Source: Streptosporangium sp. NBC_01755 (GTDB lineage: Bacteria > Actinomycetota > Actinomycetes > Streptosporangiales > Streptosporangiaceae). From it: DNA of 64,000 bases. Every line of letters starts with the position of its first letter. Positions within the stretch are counted from its first letter, which is position 1. The notes under the pieces are model-generated. The model saw nothing but the letters and a program-made list of their open reading frames with translations. It searched no databases and was not told where the DNA came from. The stretch lies in NCBI RefSeq assembly GCF_035917995.1, contig NZ_CP109131.1:992001-1056000 (forward strand), written 5' to 3'. Positions 16,395 through 24,895 of this stretch are shown piece by piece. A program made the position numbers and the translations under genes.

Positions 16395-17131
16395 AGGCCG
16401 GACTCCGCGGTGCGGACCAGGATCCGGCGGCACTCCTCGCAGCGAATGACCTCCTCGTGGGCGGCGGCCTTGATGCGGTTGATCTCGGCGATGGACAGGC
16501 TGGTGCGGCAGCCGAGGCAGCGGCCGCCCTGGAGCATCGCGGCGCCCACCCCGAACTGCTCCCGCAGCTTGCCGTAGAGGGCGAGCAGGTCGGCCGGGAT
16601 GTCCTTCACGACCTCGGTGCGCCTGCTCTGGACCTCGTTCTTCTCCTTGTCGATCTCGGCGAAGGCCGCGTCCCTGCGATCCTCGGCGACGCCTCGGGTG
16701 CCCGCGAGCTCGTCGCGCTCGGCCACCAGCTTGGCGACCTGCGCGTCGGCCGCCTCGCGGCGCTCCATGATCTCCAGCACCACGTCCTCCAGGTCGCCCT
16801 GCCTGCGCGTCAGGGAGACGATCTCCGACTGGAGGCTGGCCAGGTCCTTCGGCGAGGACACCTGGCCGGAGTCGAGGCGCTTCTGGTCGCGTTCGGCGCG
16901 GATGCGGACCGAGTCGACGTCGGCCTCGGCCTTGGTCTGGTCTCTGGCGAGGTCTCCGGACTCGGTCTCGGCGGCGATCACCTGTGTCGCGATGCGGGCG
17001 ACGCGAGCGGAGAGCTCGTCGATCTGGGCCAGCTCGGGCTGGGTACGGCGGCGGTGGGCCAGCCGGTCGATGACGGAGTCGAGTTCGGCCAGGTCAAGCA
17101 GACGCTTCTGGGCCGCAGGGGCTGCTTTCAC
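16391..17131 (-). CDS. C4-type zinc ribbon, coiled-coil protein (DUF164-like)
   Basis: A 246-residue protein. GTG at 17131 gives a GTGA overlap with the Nif3-like gene and has GAGGA eight bases upstream. About 190 residues of long charged heptad-like helices (coiled coil) are followed by a zinc ribbon with CLGC and CEEC pairs. This family is regularly found beside nif3-like and RNase H genes in actinobacteria, and a nucleic-acid-related role has been proposed. The exact function is unknown. Confidence 0.9.
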   Translation of the reverse strand: MKAAPAAQKRLLDLAELDSVIDRLAHRRRTQPELAQIDELSARVARIATQVIAAETESGDLARDQTKAEADVDSVRIRAERDQKRLDSGQVSSPKDLASLQSEIVSLTRRQGDLEDVVLEIMERREAADAQVAKLVAERDELAGTRGVAEDRRDAAFAEIDKEKNEVQSRRTEVVKDIPADLLALYGKLREQFGVGAAMLQGGRCLGCRTSLSIAEINRIKAAAHEEVIRCEECRRILVRTAESGL

Positions 17132-17961
17132 GTGAAATCCTCGCACTTTGCTGTTGTTTTCCAGGCGTCCGTGACCGTCTCGGAAACGCGCGTCTCAACA
17201 GTAATCCCCCTGGCGGCCGATGCGGACGTCAGATGGTGCGCCGCGTCGGCGAGCCATGGCCACTCGGTGGCCCAGTGGGCGGCGTCGATCAGCGCGGGGC
17301 CGTCGGCCTCCATGAACTCGCTCGCCGGGTGGTGGCGCAGGTCGGCGGTGAGGAAGACGTCGACTCCGGCGGCGCGGGCCGTCCCGAGGAGGGAGTCTCC
17401 GGATCCCCCGCTGACCGCGATCCGCTGGACGGGGCGGCCGAGGTCTCCGGCGACCCGCAGGCCGCCCGCCGTGGCGGGGAGACCGCGCGCGGCCTGCCGG
17501 GCGAACTCGGCGAGGGGGATGGGGCCCGGCAGCGAGCCGATCCGGCCTAGACCACGCCTGGGGTCGTCGGCCGCGGGCATGAGCGGGACGAGCGTGCCGG
17601 TCAGGCCGACGGCGCGGGCGAGCGCGTCGGAGACGCCGGGATCGGCGATGTCGGCGTTGGTGTGGGCGGTGAAGAGCGCGATGTCGTTCTTGATCAGCGT
17701 GTGGATCAGGCGGCCCTTGAAGGTGGTGGCCGCGACGCTCGTGGTGCCGCGCAGGTAGAGCGGGTGGTGGGTGACGATGAGGTCGGCGCCCCAGCCGAGG
17801 GCCTCGTCGGCGACGGCGGCCACCGGGTCGACCGCGAACAGGATCCTGCGCACCTCCGCGGCGGGGTCTCCGCAGACGAGTCCGACCGCGTCCCACGACT
17901 CCGCCCAGCGGGGGTCGTAGCGGGATTCCAGCTCTGTGACGATGTCGGCAAGCGTAGGCAC
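17128..17961 (-). CDS. Nif3-like dinuclear metal-centre protein (DUF34)
   Basis: A 277-residue protein from GTG 17961. Metal-ligand motifs are visible: DLIVTHHPLYLRG near the N-terminus, LFTAHTNAD, and a C-terminal ALIDAAHWATEWP with His and Glu. The length matches the family. It is the first gene of the conserved Nif3-like / zinc ribbon / RNase H-phosphatase set, linked by 4-base overlaps. Family members have been proposed to act as GTP cyclohydrolase-like or metal-dependent hydrolases, but the activity is unsettled. Confidence 0.92.
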   Translation of the reverse strand: MPTLADIVTELESRYDPRWAESWDAVGLVCGDPAAEVRRILFAVDPVAAVADEALGWGADLIVTHHPLYLRGTTSVAATTFKGRLIHTLIKNDIALFTAHTNADIADPGVSDALARAVGLTGTLVPLMPAADDPRRGLGRIGSLPGPIPLAEFARQAARGLPATAGGLRVAGDLGRPVQRIAVSGGSGDSLLGTARAAGVDVFLTADLRHHPASEFMEADGPALIDAAHWATEWPWLADAAHHLTSASAARGITVETRVSETVTDAWKTTAKCEDFT

Positions 17962-18212
17962 CAGCGCAGACTATCGGCCTGTTCCCCGGCACGAACGGAT
18001 CACCTGATGTAAGCGGACACTGCCCCATGGGCAGCGGCGGATTCCAGTATTTATTCCAGTATTTGTCACAACACTCCTGGTGTATGAAGAGGTGTGGAGC
18101 TGGGGAGACGTGGACGCAGGCGGCAGCTGGAGCTTGCGGACGTCTACCGGCGCCTGACCCTTGCCGGCATCGGGGGCCGCTGCCGTGACAACATCAACCC
18201 GGGGACGTACGC

Positions 18213-19652
18213 ATGAGTCCGAACGTCGCGATCATCGGTGCCGGATTCGGCGGCCTGTGCATGGCCATCCAGCTGGAGAAGGCCGGCATCCGCTCGTACA
18301 CGATCTTCGAGAAGGGGAACAACGTCGGGGGCACCTGGCGCGACAACACCTATCCGGGGGCGGGCTGCGACATCCCCTCGCACCTGTACTCCTTCTCCTT
18401 CGAGAAGTACTCCAGCTGGACGCGCCGCTTTCCCGAGCAGCCGGAGATCCTGGACTACCTGGAGAGGTGCGCCGACAAGTACGACGTGCGACCCCGCCTC
18501 CGGCTGAACACCGCGGTCATCGCCGCCACCTTCGAGGAGTCGCTGGGGAAGTGGCGGGTCCGCACCACGGCCGGGGACGAGCTGTTCGACGTGGTGGTGT
18601 CGGCCGTGGGACAGCTCAACCGACCCCAGTTGCCCGACATTCCGGGAATGTCAACGTTTAATGGCGCGGCTTTCCACTCCGCCCGCTGGGACCACTCCTT
18701 CGATCTGACCGGCAGGCGGGTGGCCGTGATCGGAAGCGGGTCCTCGGCGGCGCAGTTGATCCCGAAGGTCGCCGAGGTAGCCGATCACCTGGATGTCTTC
18801 CAGCGGACCCCAAACTGGGTGATCCCCAAGGCGGACGCCGTCTTCGGCTCCGGAGCCAGGACCGCCTTCCGTTACGTGCCCTTCCTGCAGCGCGCCTACC
18901 GCGAGTGGATCTACCGGTACACGGAGATCACCCTCTACCCGGCCCTGGCCGGAGGCTGGAGCTCCGACCCGCTCCGCAAGCGCGCCCTGGAACACCTGCA
19001 CAACCAGGTCCCCGACCCGGTGCTGCGGGCCAAGCTGACCCCGGACTACCCGGTCGGCTGCAAGCGGATCGTCGCCGACAGCAAGTTCTATCCCGCGCTG
19101 ACCCGCCCCAACGTGGACGTCGTCACCGACCGGATCAACCGGATCGTCCCCGGCGGTGTGGAGACCGCCGCCGGGCTCCACGAGGCCGACGCGATCGTCT
19201 ACGCGACCGGCTTCGAGACCTCCGACTTCCTGGCCTCCATCCAGGTCACCGGGCGCGGCGACCGGTATCTGGCCGAGGAGTGGAAGGACGGCGCGGAGGC
19301 GTACCTGGGCATCGCCGTGCCGCACTTCCCCAACCTGTTCCTGCTGTACGGCCCCAACACCAACCTCGGCCACAGCTCGATCGTCTTCATGATCGAGTGC
19401 CAGGTCCGGTACATCATGGGCTGCCTGCCGCAGCTGGCCGCGCGCGGGCCGATGGAGGTCAGGCCGGAGACGATGGCCACCTGGCGGAAGACCCTCGACG
19501 AAGCCATGGCAGGCATGGTCTGGCAGGCGGGCTGCACGAGCTGGTACAAGAACGAGGCCGGCCGGGTGACCAACAACTGGCCGGGCAAGACGACCGCCTA
19601 CCGCCGCGTCACCGGTGCCGCACGCCCGGACGACTTCCACTTCGCGCGCTGA
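18213..19652 (+). CDS. Flavin-containing Baeyer-Villiger-type monooxygenase
   Basis: A 479-residue protein. The N-terminal VAIIGAGFGGLCMAIQLEKAG binds FAD and a second Rossmann motif VAVIGSGSSAAQLIP binds NADPH. Between them lies FNGAAFHSARWDH, which fits the Baeyer-Villiger fingerprint FxGxxxHxxxW. GGTWRDNTYPGAGCD is also typical. It should insert oxygen next to a ketone, or oxidise a heteroatom, using NADPH and O2. The ATG lies about 12 bases after an A/C-rich stretch with no strong site. The gene stands alone; the next gene starts about 80 bases later and belongs to another function. Confidence 0.9.
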   Translation: MSPNVAIIGAGFGGLCMAIQLEKAGIRSYTIFEKGNNVGGTWRDNTYPGAGCDIPSHLYSFSFEKYSSWTRRFPEQPEILDYLERCADKYDVRPRLRLNTAVIAATFEESLGKWRVRTTAGDELFDVVVSAVGQLNRPQLPDIPGMSTFNGAAFHSARWDHSFDLTGRRVAVIGSGSSAAQLIPKVAEVADHLDVFQRTPNWVIPKADAVFGSGARTAFRYVPFLQRAYREWIYRYTEITLYPALAGGWSSDPLRKRALEHLHNQVPDPVLRAKLTPDYPVGCKRIVADSKFYPALTRPNVDVVTDRINRIVPGGVETAAGLHEADAIVYATGFETSDFLASIQVTGRGDRYLAEEWKDGAEAYLGIAVPHFPNLFLLYGPNTNLGHSSIVFMIECQVRYIMGCLPQLAARGPMEVRPETMATWRKTLDEAMAGMVWQAGCTSWYKNEAGRVTNNWPGKTTAYRRVTGAARPDDFHFAR

Positions 19653-19735
19653 CCCACGCTCCCTCGCGAGGCGCGGGAGGTGAGGTGCCGATACCGTCGT
19701 GGCGAACGAGAGCCGTACGCGCAGAAGGGCCCGCC

Positions 19736-20773
19736 GTGTCCGCCGACCTCCACCGCGACTCCGTGGTCGCCGATACCCACAACGACCTGCTGATGGCCGT
19801 CACCGCGCGTCCGCCACAACGCTGGGCGTCGTTCTTCCGCGAGCGCTGGCTGCCGCAGCTGCGCGAGGGCGGGGTGAACCTCCAGGTGCTGCCGGTCTTC
19901 ATCGACGACCAGTACCGGCCCGAGGGCGCGCTCCGGCAGACACTGCGCATGATCGAGTGCGCCCACGTGCTGGCCGAGGGCAACGCCGACGCCGTACGGC
20001 TCTGCCTGGACGGCGCGCAGATCGACGAGACCCTCGCCGGGGGGAGGATCGCCCTGGTCCTGGCGCTGGAGAGCATGCCGGGGCTGGATTCGGCCGTCGA
20101 GCTGGTGCCCACGCTGCACCGGCTGGGCGTGCGGGTCGCCTCGATCGCGCACTGGGGCCGTACCGCGCTGGCCGACGGCAGCGGCGAGGACGCCACCGGC
20201 AGCAGGCTCACCGCGGCGGGGGTGGAGACGGTCCGGGAGATGGAACGGCTCGGCATGATCTTCGATGTCTCCCACCTGGGCGCCTCGGGGGTGGGGCACG
20301 TGCTGGAGCTGGCGAGGAGGCCGGTGATGGCGACCCACTCCTCGGCCCGCGCGCTGCGCGACCACCACCGCAACCTGACCGACGACCAGATCCGTGCCGT
20401 CGCCGCCACCGGCGGCGTGATCTGCGTCAACTTCCTGCCCGCCTTCCTGACGGAGGACATCACCGAGTACACGGTGGACCGGCTGGTCGACCACATCGAG
20501 CACGTCGCGAGCGTCGGCGGGATCGACCACGTCGGTCTCGGTCCCGACTTCATCCGCGAGGTCATGCACGACGTCACTCCCCCGTGCTGCGAGGAGGTCG
20601 GCTACAGCGGCGTCGACGTCGGCGCGACCCTGCCCGGACTGTCCGGCCCGAGCGGCCTGCCCCTGGTCACCGACGCCCTGCTCAAGCACGGCTTCGCCGA
20701 CGAGGAGATCGTGAAGATCATCGGCGGGAACGTGCATCGGCTGTTCCGCGCCGAGCTGGGAAGGCCCGCCTGA
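19736..20773 (+). CDS. Membrane-type dipeptidase (peptidase M19)
   Basis: A 345-residue protein from GTG 19736, with GAAGGG seven bases upstream. The M19 zinc-site residues appear in VVADTHNDLLMA (HxD), in VLALES (Glu), in MIFDVSHLGASG and ATHSSARAL (His), and in HVGLGPDF near the C-terminus. No signal peptide is visible, so it is probably cytoplasmic. It probably hydrolyses dipeptides, including those with a D-residue at the C-terminal side, as known for this family. It precedes a MenC/NAAAR-type enolase by 73 bases, and the two may act together in dipeptide or N-acyl amino acid metabolism. Confidence 0.9.
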   Translation: MSADLHRDSVVADTHNDLLMAVTARPPQRWASFFRERWLPQLREGGVNLQVLPVFIDDQYRPEGALRQTLRMIECAHVLAEGNADAVRLCLDGAQIDETLAGGRIALVLALESMPGLDSAVELVPTLHRLGVRVASIAHWGRTALADGSGEDATGSRLTAAGVETVREMERLGMIFDVSHLGASGVGHVLELARRPVMATHSSARALRDHHRNLTDDQIRAVAATGGVICVNFLPAFLTEDITEYTVDRLVDHIEHVASVGGIDHVGLGPDFIREVMHDVTPPCCEEVGYSGVDVGATLPGLSGPSGLPLVTDALLKHGFADEEIVKIIGGNVHRLFRAELGRPA

Positions 20774-20846
20774 GCGAGCCTCGCCGACACGGCGACGGAG
20801 AGCGGCGTGACAATGGAACCCGGTGCGACGAACGAGAGAAGGAAAC

Positions 20847-21947
20847 TTGAAGATCACCGGGATCGAGTTGAGGCGGATCGCGATGCCGCTGGTCACACCG
20901 TTCCGTACCTCCTTCGGCACGGAGACCGAGCGCGATGTGCTCCTGCTCCGCGTGGTCACCCCCGAGGCGGAGGGCTGGGGCGAGTGCGTGGCCATGTCCG
21001 ACCCGCTCTACTCCCCCGAGTACGTCGACGCCGCCGCCGACGTGCTGCGCCGCTTCCTCATCCCGGCCCTGCCCGCCCACCTCGACGTCCACGGCGTGGG
21101 CCGCGCGCTGCACCCCTTCAAGGGCCACCGGATGGCGAAGGCCGCCCTGGAGAGCGCGGTCCTGGACGCCCAGCTGCGCGCGTCCGGTGTGTCCCTCGCC
21201 TCCTTCCTCGGCGCCGCCACGGACCGCGTCCCCGCCGGGGTGTCGGTCGGGATCATGAACTCCGTCCCCGAACTCCTGGACACGGTCGCGGGCTATCTCG
21301 ACGAGGGCTACGCCCGGATCAAGCTCAAGATCGAACCCGGCTGGGACCTCGCCCCGGTCCGCGCGGTGCGGGAGCGCTTCGGCGACGACCTGCTCCTCCA
21401 GGTCGACGCCAACGCCGCCTACACCCTCAGCGACGCAGCCCACCTCGCCAGGTTGGACGACTTCGGCCTGCTGCTCATCGAACAGCCGCTGGCCCACGAC
21501 GACATCGTCCAGCACGCCCGGCTGGCCGGCAGAATCGCCACCCCGATCTGCCTGGACGAGTCCATCGAGTCGGCCGCCGACGCGGCCGCCGCCATCTCGC
21601 TGGGCGCCTGCTCAGTGGTCAACGTCAAACCCGGCCGGGTCGGCGGCTACCTGGAGGCCCGGCGCATCCACGACCTGTGCCGCGCCCACGGCGTCGCCGT
21701 CTGGTGCGGCGGCATGCTGGAGACCGGCATCGGCCGCGCCGCCAACGTCGCCCTGGCCGCCCTGCCCGGTTTCACCCTGCCCGGCGACACCTCCGCCTCC
21801 CGCCGCTACTACACCACCGACATCACCCCGCCCTTCGAGCTGAGCGACGGCCACCTGGGCGTCCCCACCGGGCCGGGCATCGGCGTCGAGCCGATCCCCG
21901 GCGTGCTGCGGGAGGTCACCACCTCCACCGAGTGGATCACCCGCTAG
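20847..21947 (+). CDS. MenC2/N-acylamino acid racemase-type enolase-superfamily enzyme
   Basis: A 366-residue protein. TTG at 20847 is preferred because AAGGA lies just upstream and the length matches the family; GTG 20823 would add eight residues. Catalytic residues are visible: the KLKIEPGW Lys pair, metal ligands in QVDANAAY (Asp), LLIEQPL (Glu) and ICLDES (Asp), and the second-base Lys in VNVKPGRVGG. The KPGRVGG motif points to o-succinylbenzoate synthase/NAAAR rather than dipeptide epimerase. No other menaquinone genes are intact here, so a racemase role beside the dipeptidase is at least as likely as MenC. Confidence 0.88.
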   Translation: MKITGIELRRIAMPLVTPFRTSFGTETERDVLLLRVVTPEAEGWGECVAMSDPLYSPEYVDAAADVLRRFLIPALPAHLDVHGVGRALHPFKGHRMAKAALESAVLDAQLRASGVSLASFLGAATDRVPAGVSVGIMNSVPELLDTVAGYLDEGYARIKLKIEPGWDLAPVRAVRERFGDDLLLQVDANAAYTLSDAAHLARLDDFGLLLIEQPLAHDDIVQHARLAGRIATPICLDESIESAADAAAAISLGACSVVNVKPGRVGGYLEARRIHDLCRAHGVAVWCGGMLETGIGRAANVALAALPGFTLPGDTSASRRYYTTDITPPFELSDGHLGVPTGPGIGVEPIPGVLREVTTSTEWITR

Positions 21948-21970
21948 CCCGGCATTCCGCAACGGAACGG

Positions 21971-22070
21971 CTAGGAGGCCAGATACTCCTCCCGGACCCT
22001 GGAGCGGGAGAGCTTCCCGGTGGGCGTGCGGGGCAGCTCGTCGCGGAACTCGATGACCCCGGGGTGCATG
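21971..22070 (-). pseudogene. AMP-dependent acyl-CoA ligase, C-terminal remnant
   Basis: Minus-strand translation ending at the TAG at 21971-21973 reads HPGVIEFRDELPRTPTGK then LSRSRVREEYLAS. This is the C-terminal end of an acyl-CoA synthetase/AMP ligase; PRTPTGKLSR carries the catalytic Lys of the A10 motif. Upstream (higher coordinates) the frame meets a stop within eight codons, so only ~32 residues survive. It lies 23 bases beyond the enolase stop and points towards it. Confidence 0.8.
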
Positions 22071-22121
22071 CCCGCTCCAATCAGTGCTCACTTACGCTAG
22101 CCGGCGCCCGATCAGCCGTAC

Positions 22122-22134
22122 AGAGCAATGCTCT
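22122..22134. promoter_or_regulatory. Palindromic operator-like site
   Basis: AGAGCAATGCTCT is a perfect palindrome with six-base arms around a single central base, in the gap before the histidine kinase gene. Sites of this form are typical for TetR-type repressors. It may belong to the lost acyl-CoA ligase promoter or to the kinase gene. Confidence 0.45.
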
Positions 22135-22234
22135 ACAGGGGAAGGTGGAAGGATATTTGCCCCTTCTTGGCCATCAATCACCAGGAAACGGCAATTAATC
22201 CGTTTAATGGCCCTATTTAGCGCCGAGGAGTGAA

Positions 22235-23170
22235 GTGTTCGCGGGGAACGCGCGGTCGGTACGGCGTCGGCTGACGTTGACCGCCGTCACGACGGCCATC
22301 GTGACGGCGGTCGCCCTCCTCGCGATCGCGACGCTCAGGACCGTGAAGGCGGCGCTCGTGCCGGTGAAGGCGATCAGACGCGAGCTGGAGGAGATCACCG
22401 CGACCGACATCGGCCGCCGGGTGCCGGTACCGGCCGCGCAGAACGAGATCAGGCAGCTGGCCGAGACGATCAACCAGACGCTGGACCGGCTGGAGGCCTC
22501 GGCCGAGCAGCAGCGCAGGTTCGCCTCCGACGCCTCACACGACCTGCGCAGCCCGCTCACCGCCATGCGCGCCCAGGTGGAGGAGGCGTTGCGCTACCCC
22601 GACGACGTCGACTGGAAGGCGAAGGCCGGCGCGATGCTCACCAGCCTGGACCGGCTCCAGGCGATCATCTCGGACCTGCTGACACTGGCCAAGCTCGACT
22701 CCGGGGTGCCCGCCCGGCACGAGCGGATCGACCTGGGCGCGCTTGTCGGCGACGAGCTGGACAGGCGCAGGCGCAACGTCCGGGTCGACAGGGATCTGCA
22801 GCCGGGGGTGGCGATCACCGGCGACCGGCTCCGGATGGCCCGGCTGCTGACGAACCTGCTGGACAACGCGGAACGGCACGCCGACTCCCAGATCTCGGTG
22901 AGTGTGAGCGTGGACGACGAAACGGCCGTCGTGGAGGTGCTCGACGACGGCGCCGGGATCGCGTCCGAGCAGCGGGAACTGGTCTTCCAGCGGTTCGCCC
23001 GGCTGGACGCCTCCCGCAACAGGGACGAGGGAGGCACCGGACTGGGACTCCCCATCGCCAGGGAGATCGCCCGCGCGCACCGCGGCATCCTGAGGCTGGA
23101 GGACAGCACCCGGGGCGCGCGATTCGTCCTGCGCATCCCCCTGCACCCCGGCCGGGAGGGCGGCCCCTGA
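22235..23170 (+). CDS. Orphan sensor histidine kinase, short N-terminus
   Basis: A 311-residue protein from GTG 22235, with GAGGAG four bases upstream. One TM segment (about residues 14-36) is followed by a HAMP-like region, the H-box FASDASHDLRSPLTAMRAQ, the N-box LLTNLLDNAERHA, and G-boxes EVLDDGAGI and GGTGLGLPIAREIA. It is OmpR-class by layout. The usual second TM and periplasmic sensor are missing, and no response regulator gene is nearby. It could be a 5'-truncated gene that gained a new start, or a genuine short kinase. ATP binding and autophosphorylation residues are intact. Confidence 0.8.
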   Translation: MFAGNARSVRRRLTLTAVTTAIVTAVALLAIATLRTVKAALVPVKAIRRELEEITATDIGRRVPVPAAQNEIRQLAETINQTLDRLEASAEQQRRFASDASHDLRSPLTAMRAQVEEALRYPDDVDWKAKAGAMLTSLDRLQAIISDLLTLAKLDSGVPARHERIDLGALVGDELDRRRRNVRVDRDLQPGVAITGDRLRMARLLTNLLDNAERHADSQISVSVSVDDETAVVEVLDDGAGIASEQRELVFQRFARLDASRNRDEGGTGLGLPIAREIARAHRGILRLEDSTRGARFVLRIPLHPGREGGP

Positions 23171-23187
23171 CCCGCTAGTGTTCCCTT

Positions 23188-23790
23188 GTGGCACGGGGAT
23201 TTGGGCGATTACGTCGTGAAGATCTACTCCGAACCGCCTGCGATGTCATCGCGGCCCAGGGGTTCGGTCACACACGGACCGCGGACATCGCGCAGGCGGC
23301 CGGCGTCAGCCAGGCACTGCTCTTCTACCATTTCGAGACCAAGGAGAAGCTGTTCGCCCAGGCCTTCTCCTACGCGGCCCAACTCCATCTGGACGCGCTC
23401 ACCAAGGTGGCGGAGTCGGGCGGCTCCCCCCTCGATCGGCTGCGGGCCCTGCTCCGGTTCTATCCTCCCGGCGGGAAGACCAAGTCGTGGGCCCTGTGGA
23501 TCGACGCCTGGGCCGAGTCGATGCGTAACTCAGAGCTTGAGGAGACGTCCCGCAGGATCGACATGCGATGGAAGGAGACACTTCACGCGATCATCGACGA
23601 CGGCGTCGAGGTGGGAATCTTCGTCTGCGCGGACCCCGAGGGCGCGACCTGGCGGATCATGTCTCTCATCGACGGCCTGGCCACTCAGGTGACGGTGCAC
23701 AGGCGGCTGCTCCCCCGGGCGCGCATGACCGAGCTCATCCAGACGGCCGCCGCGGCGGAACTGGGCCTATCCCCCGCCGAACTGAGCTGA
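23188..23790 (+). CDS. TetR-family transcriptional regulator
   Basis: A 200-residue protein from GTG 23188, 15 bases after the kinase stop. The N-terminal HTH is clear: RTACDVIAAQGFGHTRTADIAQAAGVSQALLFYHF then ETKEKLF. The C-terminal ligand domain contains Trp-rich WALWIDAWAES, seen in TetR_C-type regulators. Its 3' end overlaps the convergent EamA transporter gene by 56 bases. Targets are unknown; the transporter or the palindrome at 22122 are candidates. Confidence 0.9.
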   Translation: MARGFGRLRREDLLRTACDVIAAQGFGHTRTADIAQAAGVSQALLFYHFETKEKLFAQAFSYAAQLHLDALTKVAESGGSPLDRLRALLRFYPPGGKTKSWALWIDAWAESMRNSELEETSRRIDMRWKETLHAIIDDGVEVGIFVCADPEGATWRIMSLIDGLATQVTVHRRLLPRARMTELIQTAAAAELGLSPAELS

Positions 23791-24667
23791 GCAGCCCCCT
23801 GGGCAGCACGACCAGGAGCATGGCGAGGGCGATCAGCCCTCCGCCGAGGAAGATACTCAAGGTGAGCGACTCCCCGTACAGCGCGACCGCCAGGATGGTC
23901 ACCCAGAGCGGCTGGGCCGACAGGATCACCGCTGCGGGCACCGGCGATACGTGGACCTGGCCCCACGAGCGGGCCAGGAAACCCAGGGCGCAGGCCACGA
24001 TCGACAGGTGCCCGAGGACCGCCCAGTCACACGGCGTGGCGGGCAGGGTCAGCCCGTCCGGCAGGGCGAGGACACCCGTCATGACGGCGATGGTGCCGAG
24101 TTGGATGACCGTGACCGCGTAGGCGTGTCGCCGCGCCTCGGCGGAGTTGCCGAGCGCCAGCGTGTGGGCCGCGTACAGGAGCGCCGACACCAGGGTGGCG
24201 ACCAGCGCGGGTGCGGAGATGTCGCCCTCCGCGCCCTTCAGCAGGGTGAACACGGTCATCGCGACGGCCGCCAGCGCCACCGCGGCCCAGATCCTGGCCG
24301 AGGTCCTGGCGCCGAGCAGGACCAGCCCGAGAACCGGGGTGATCACCACGTACGAGCCGACCGTGAACCCCGAGACCGATGAGGGCAGGTCGTGCAGCGA
24401 GACCGCCTGGACCGTCTGGCCGACACCGAACAGCAGGCCGAGCAGGATGCCGGTCAGCCAGGTGCTCTCGGAAAGCCCTCGCAGGCTGCGCGGGCGGCAC
24501 GCGACCAGCGCGAACGTGGCGATGCCGTACCGCTCGGCGAGTAGGTCCGCCACGGGCATGCGGACGATGAGGTCCTTCATCAGCGGGAAAGCCGACCCCC
24601 AGGCGGCGCTGACGAAGGTCAGGAGAACGATTCCCAGGACGGGCCGGGGGGCTACAACCACTGCCAT
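23735..24667 (-). CDS. EamA/DMT-superfamily transporter
   Basis: About 310 residues with ten predicted hydrophobic segments in two homologous halves, as in the EamA (drug/metabolite transporter) family. The first helix carries FVSAAWGSAFPLMKD, a common opening in the family. ATG at 24667 is used; TTG at 24673 has a slightly better purine stretch (GGA) upstream. It acts in the cytoplasmic membrane and probably exports a small metabolite or amino acid. It is convergent with the TetR gene. Confidence 0.85.
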   Translation of the reverse strand: MAVVVAPRPVLGIVLLTFVSAAWGSAFPLMKDLIVRMPVADLLAERYGIATFALVACRPRSLRGLSESTWLTGILLGLLFGVGQTVQAVSLHDLPSSVSGFTVGSYVVITPVLGLVLLGARTSARIWAAVALAAVAMTVFTLLKGAEGDISAPALVATLVSALLYAAHTLALGNSAEARRHAYAVTVIQLGTIAVMTGVLALPDGLTLPATPCDWAVLGHLSIVACALGFLARSWGQVHVSPVPAAVILSAQPLWVTILAVALYGESLTLSIFLGGGLIALAMLLVVLPRGLLSSVRRGIGPVPPRRPSG

Positions 24668-24801
24668 ACCCAAAGGGTTCCATCACGTGCAGCGACGGAG
24701 ACATCACCGATCGGAGCGGGAGTGGCCTTAATACAACACTGAGTGAAGGACGTCACACCGGCGCGAGGGACCTCGTACCCTCACAGGACTTTCCGCCTTA
24801 A

Positions 24802-24870
24802 CCGCACATGCGCCGGGCACTGCTCCCGGACGAAGAACCGTGCCGCACATGCGCCGGGCACTGCTCCCGG
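24802..24870. repeat. 28-bp direct repeat, two copies
   Basis: The 28-base sequence beginning CCGCACATGCGCCGGGCACT occurs at 24802-24829 and 24843-24870 in the intergenic stretch after the MFS gene. Its role is unknown. Confidence 0.8.
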
Positions 24871-24895
24871 TGGCGGGCGGCGTCCGTCCGCACGG

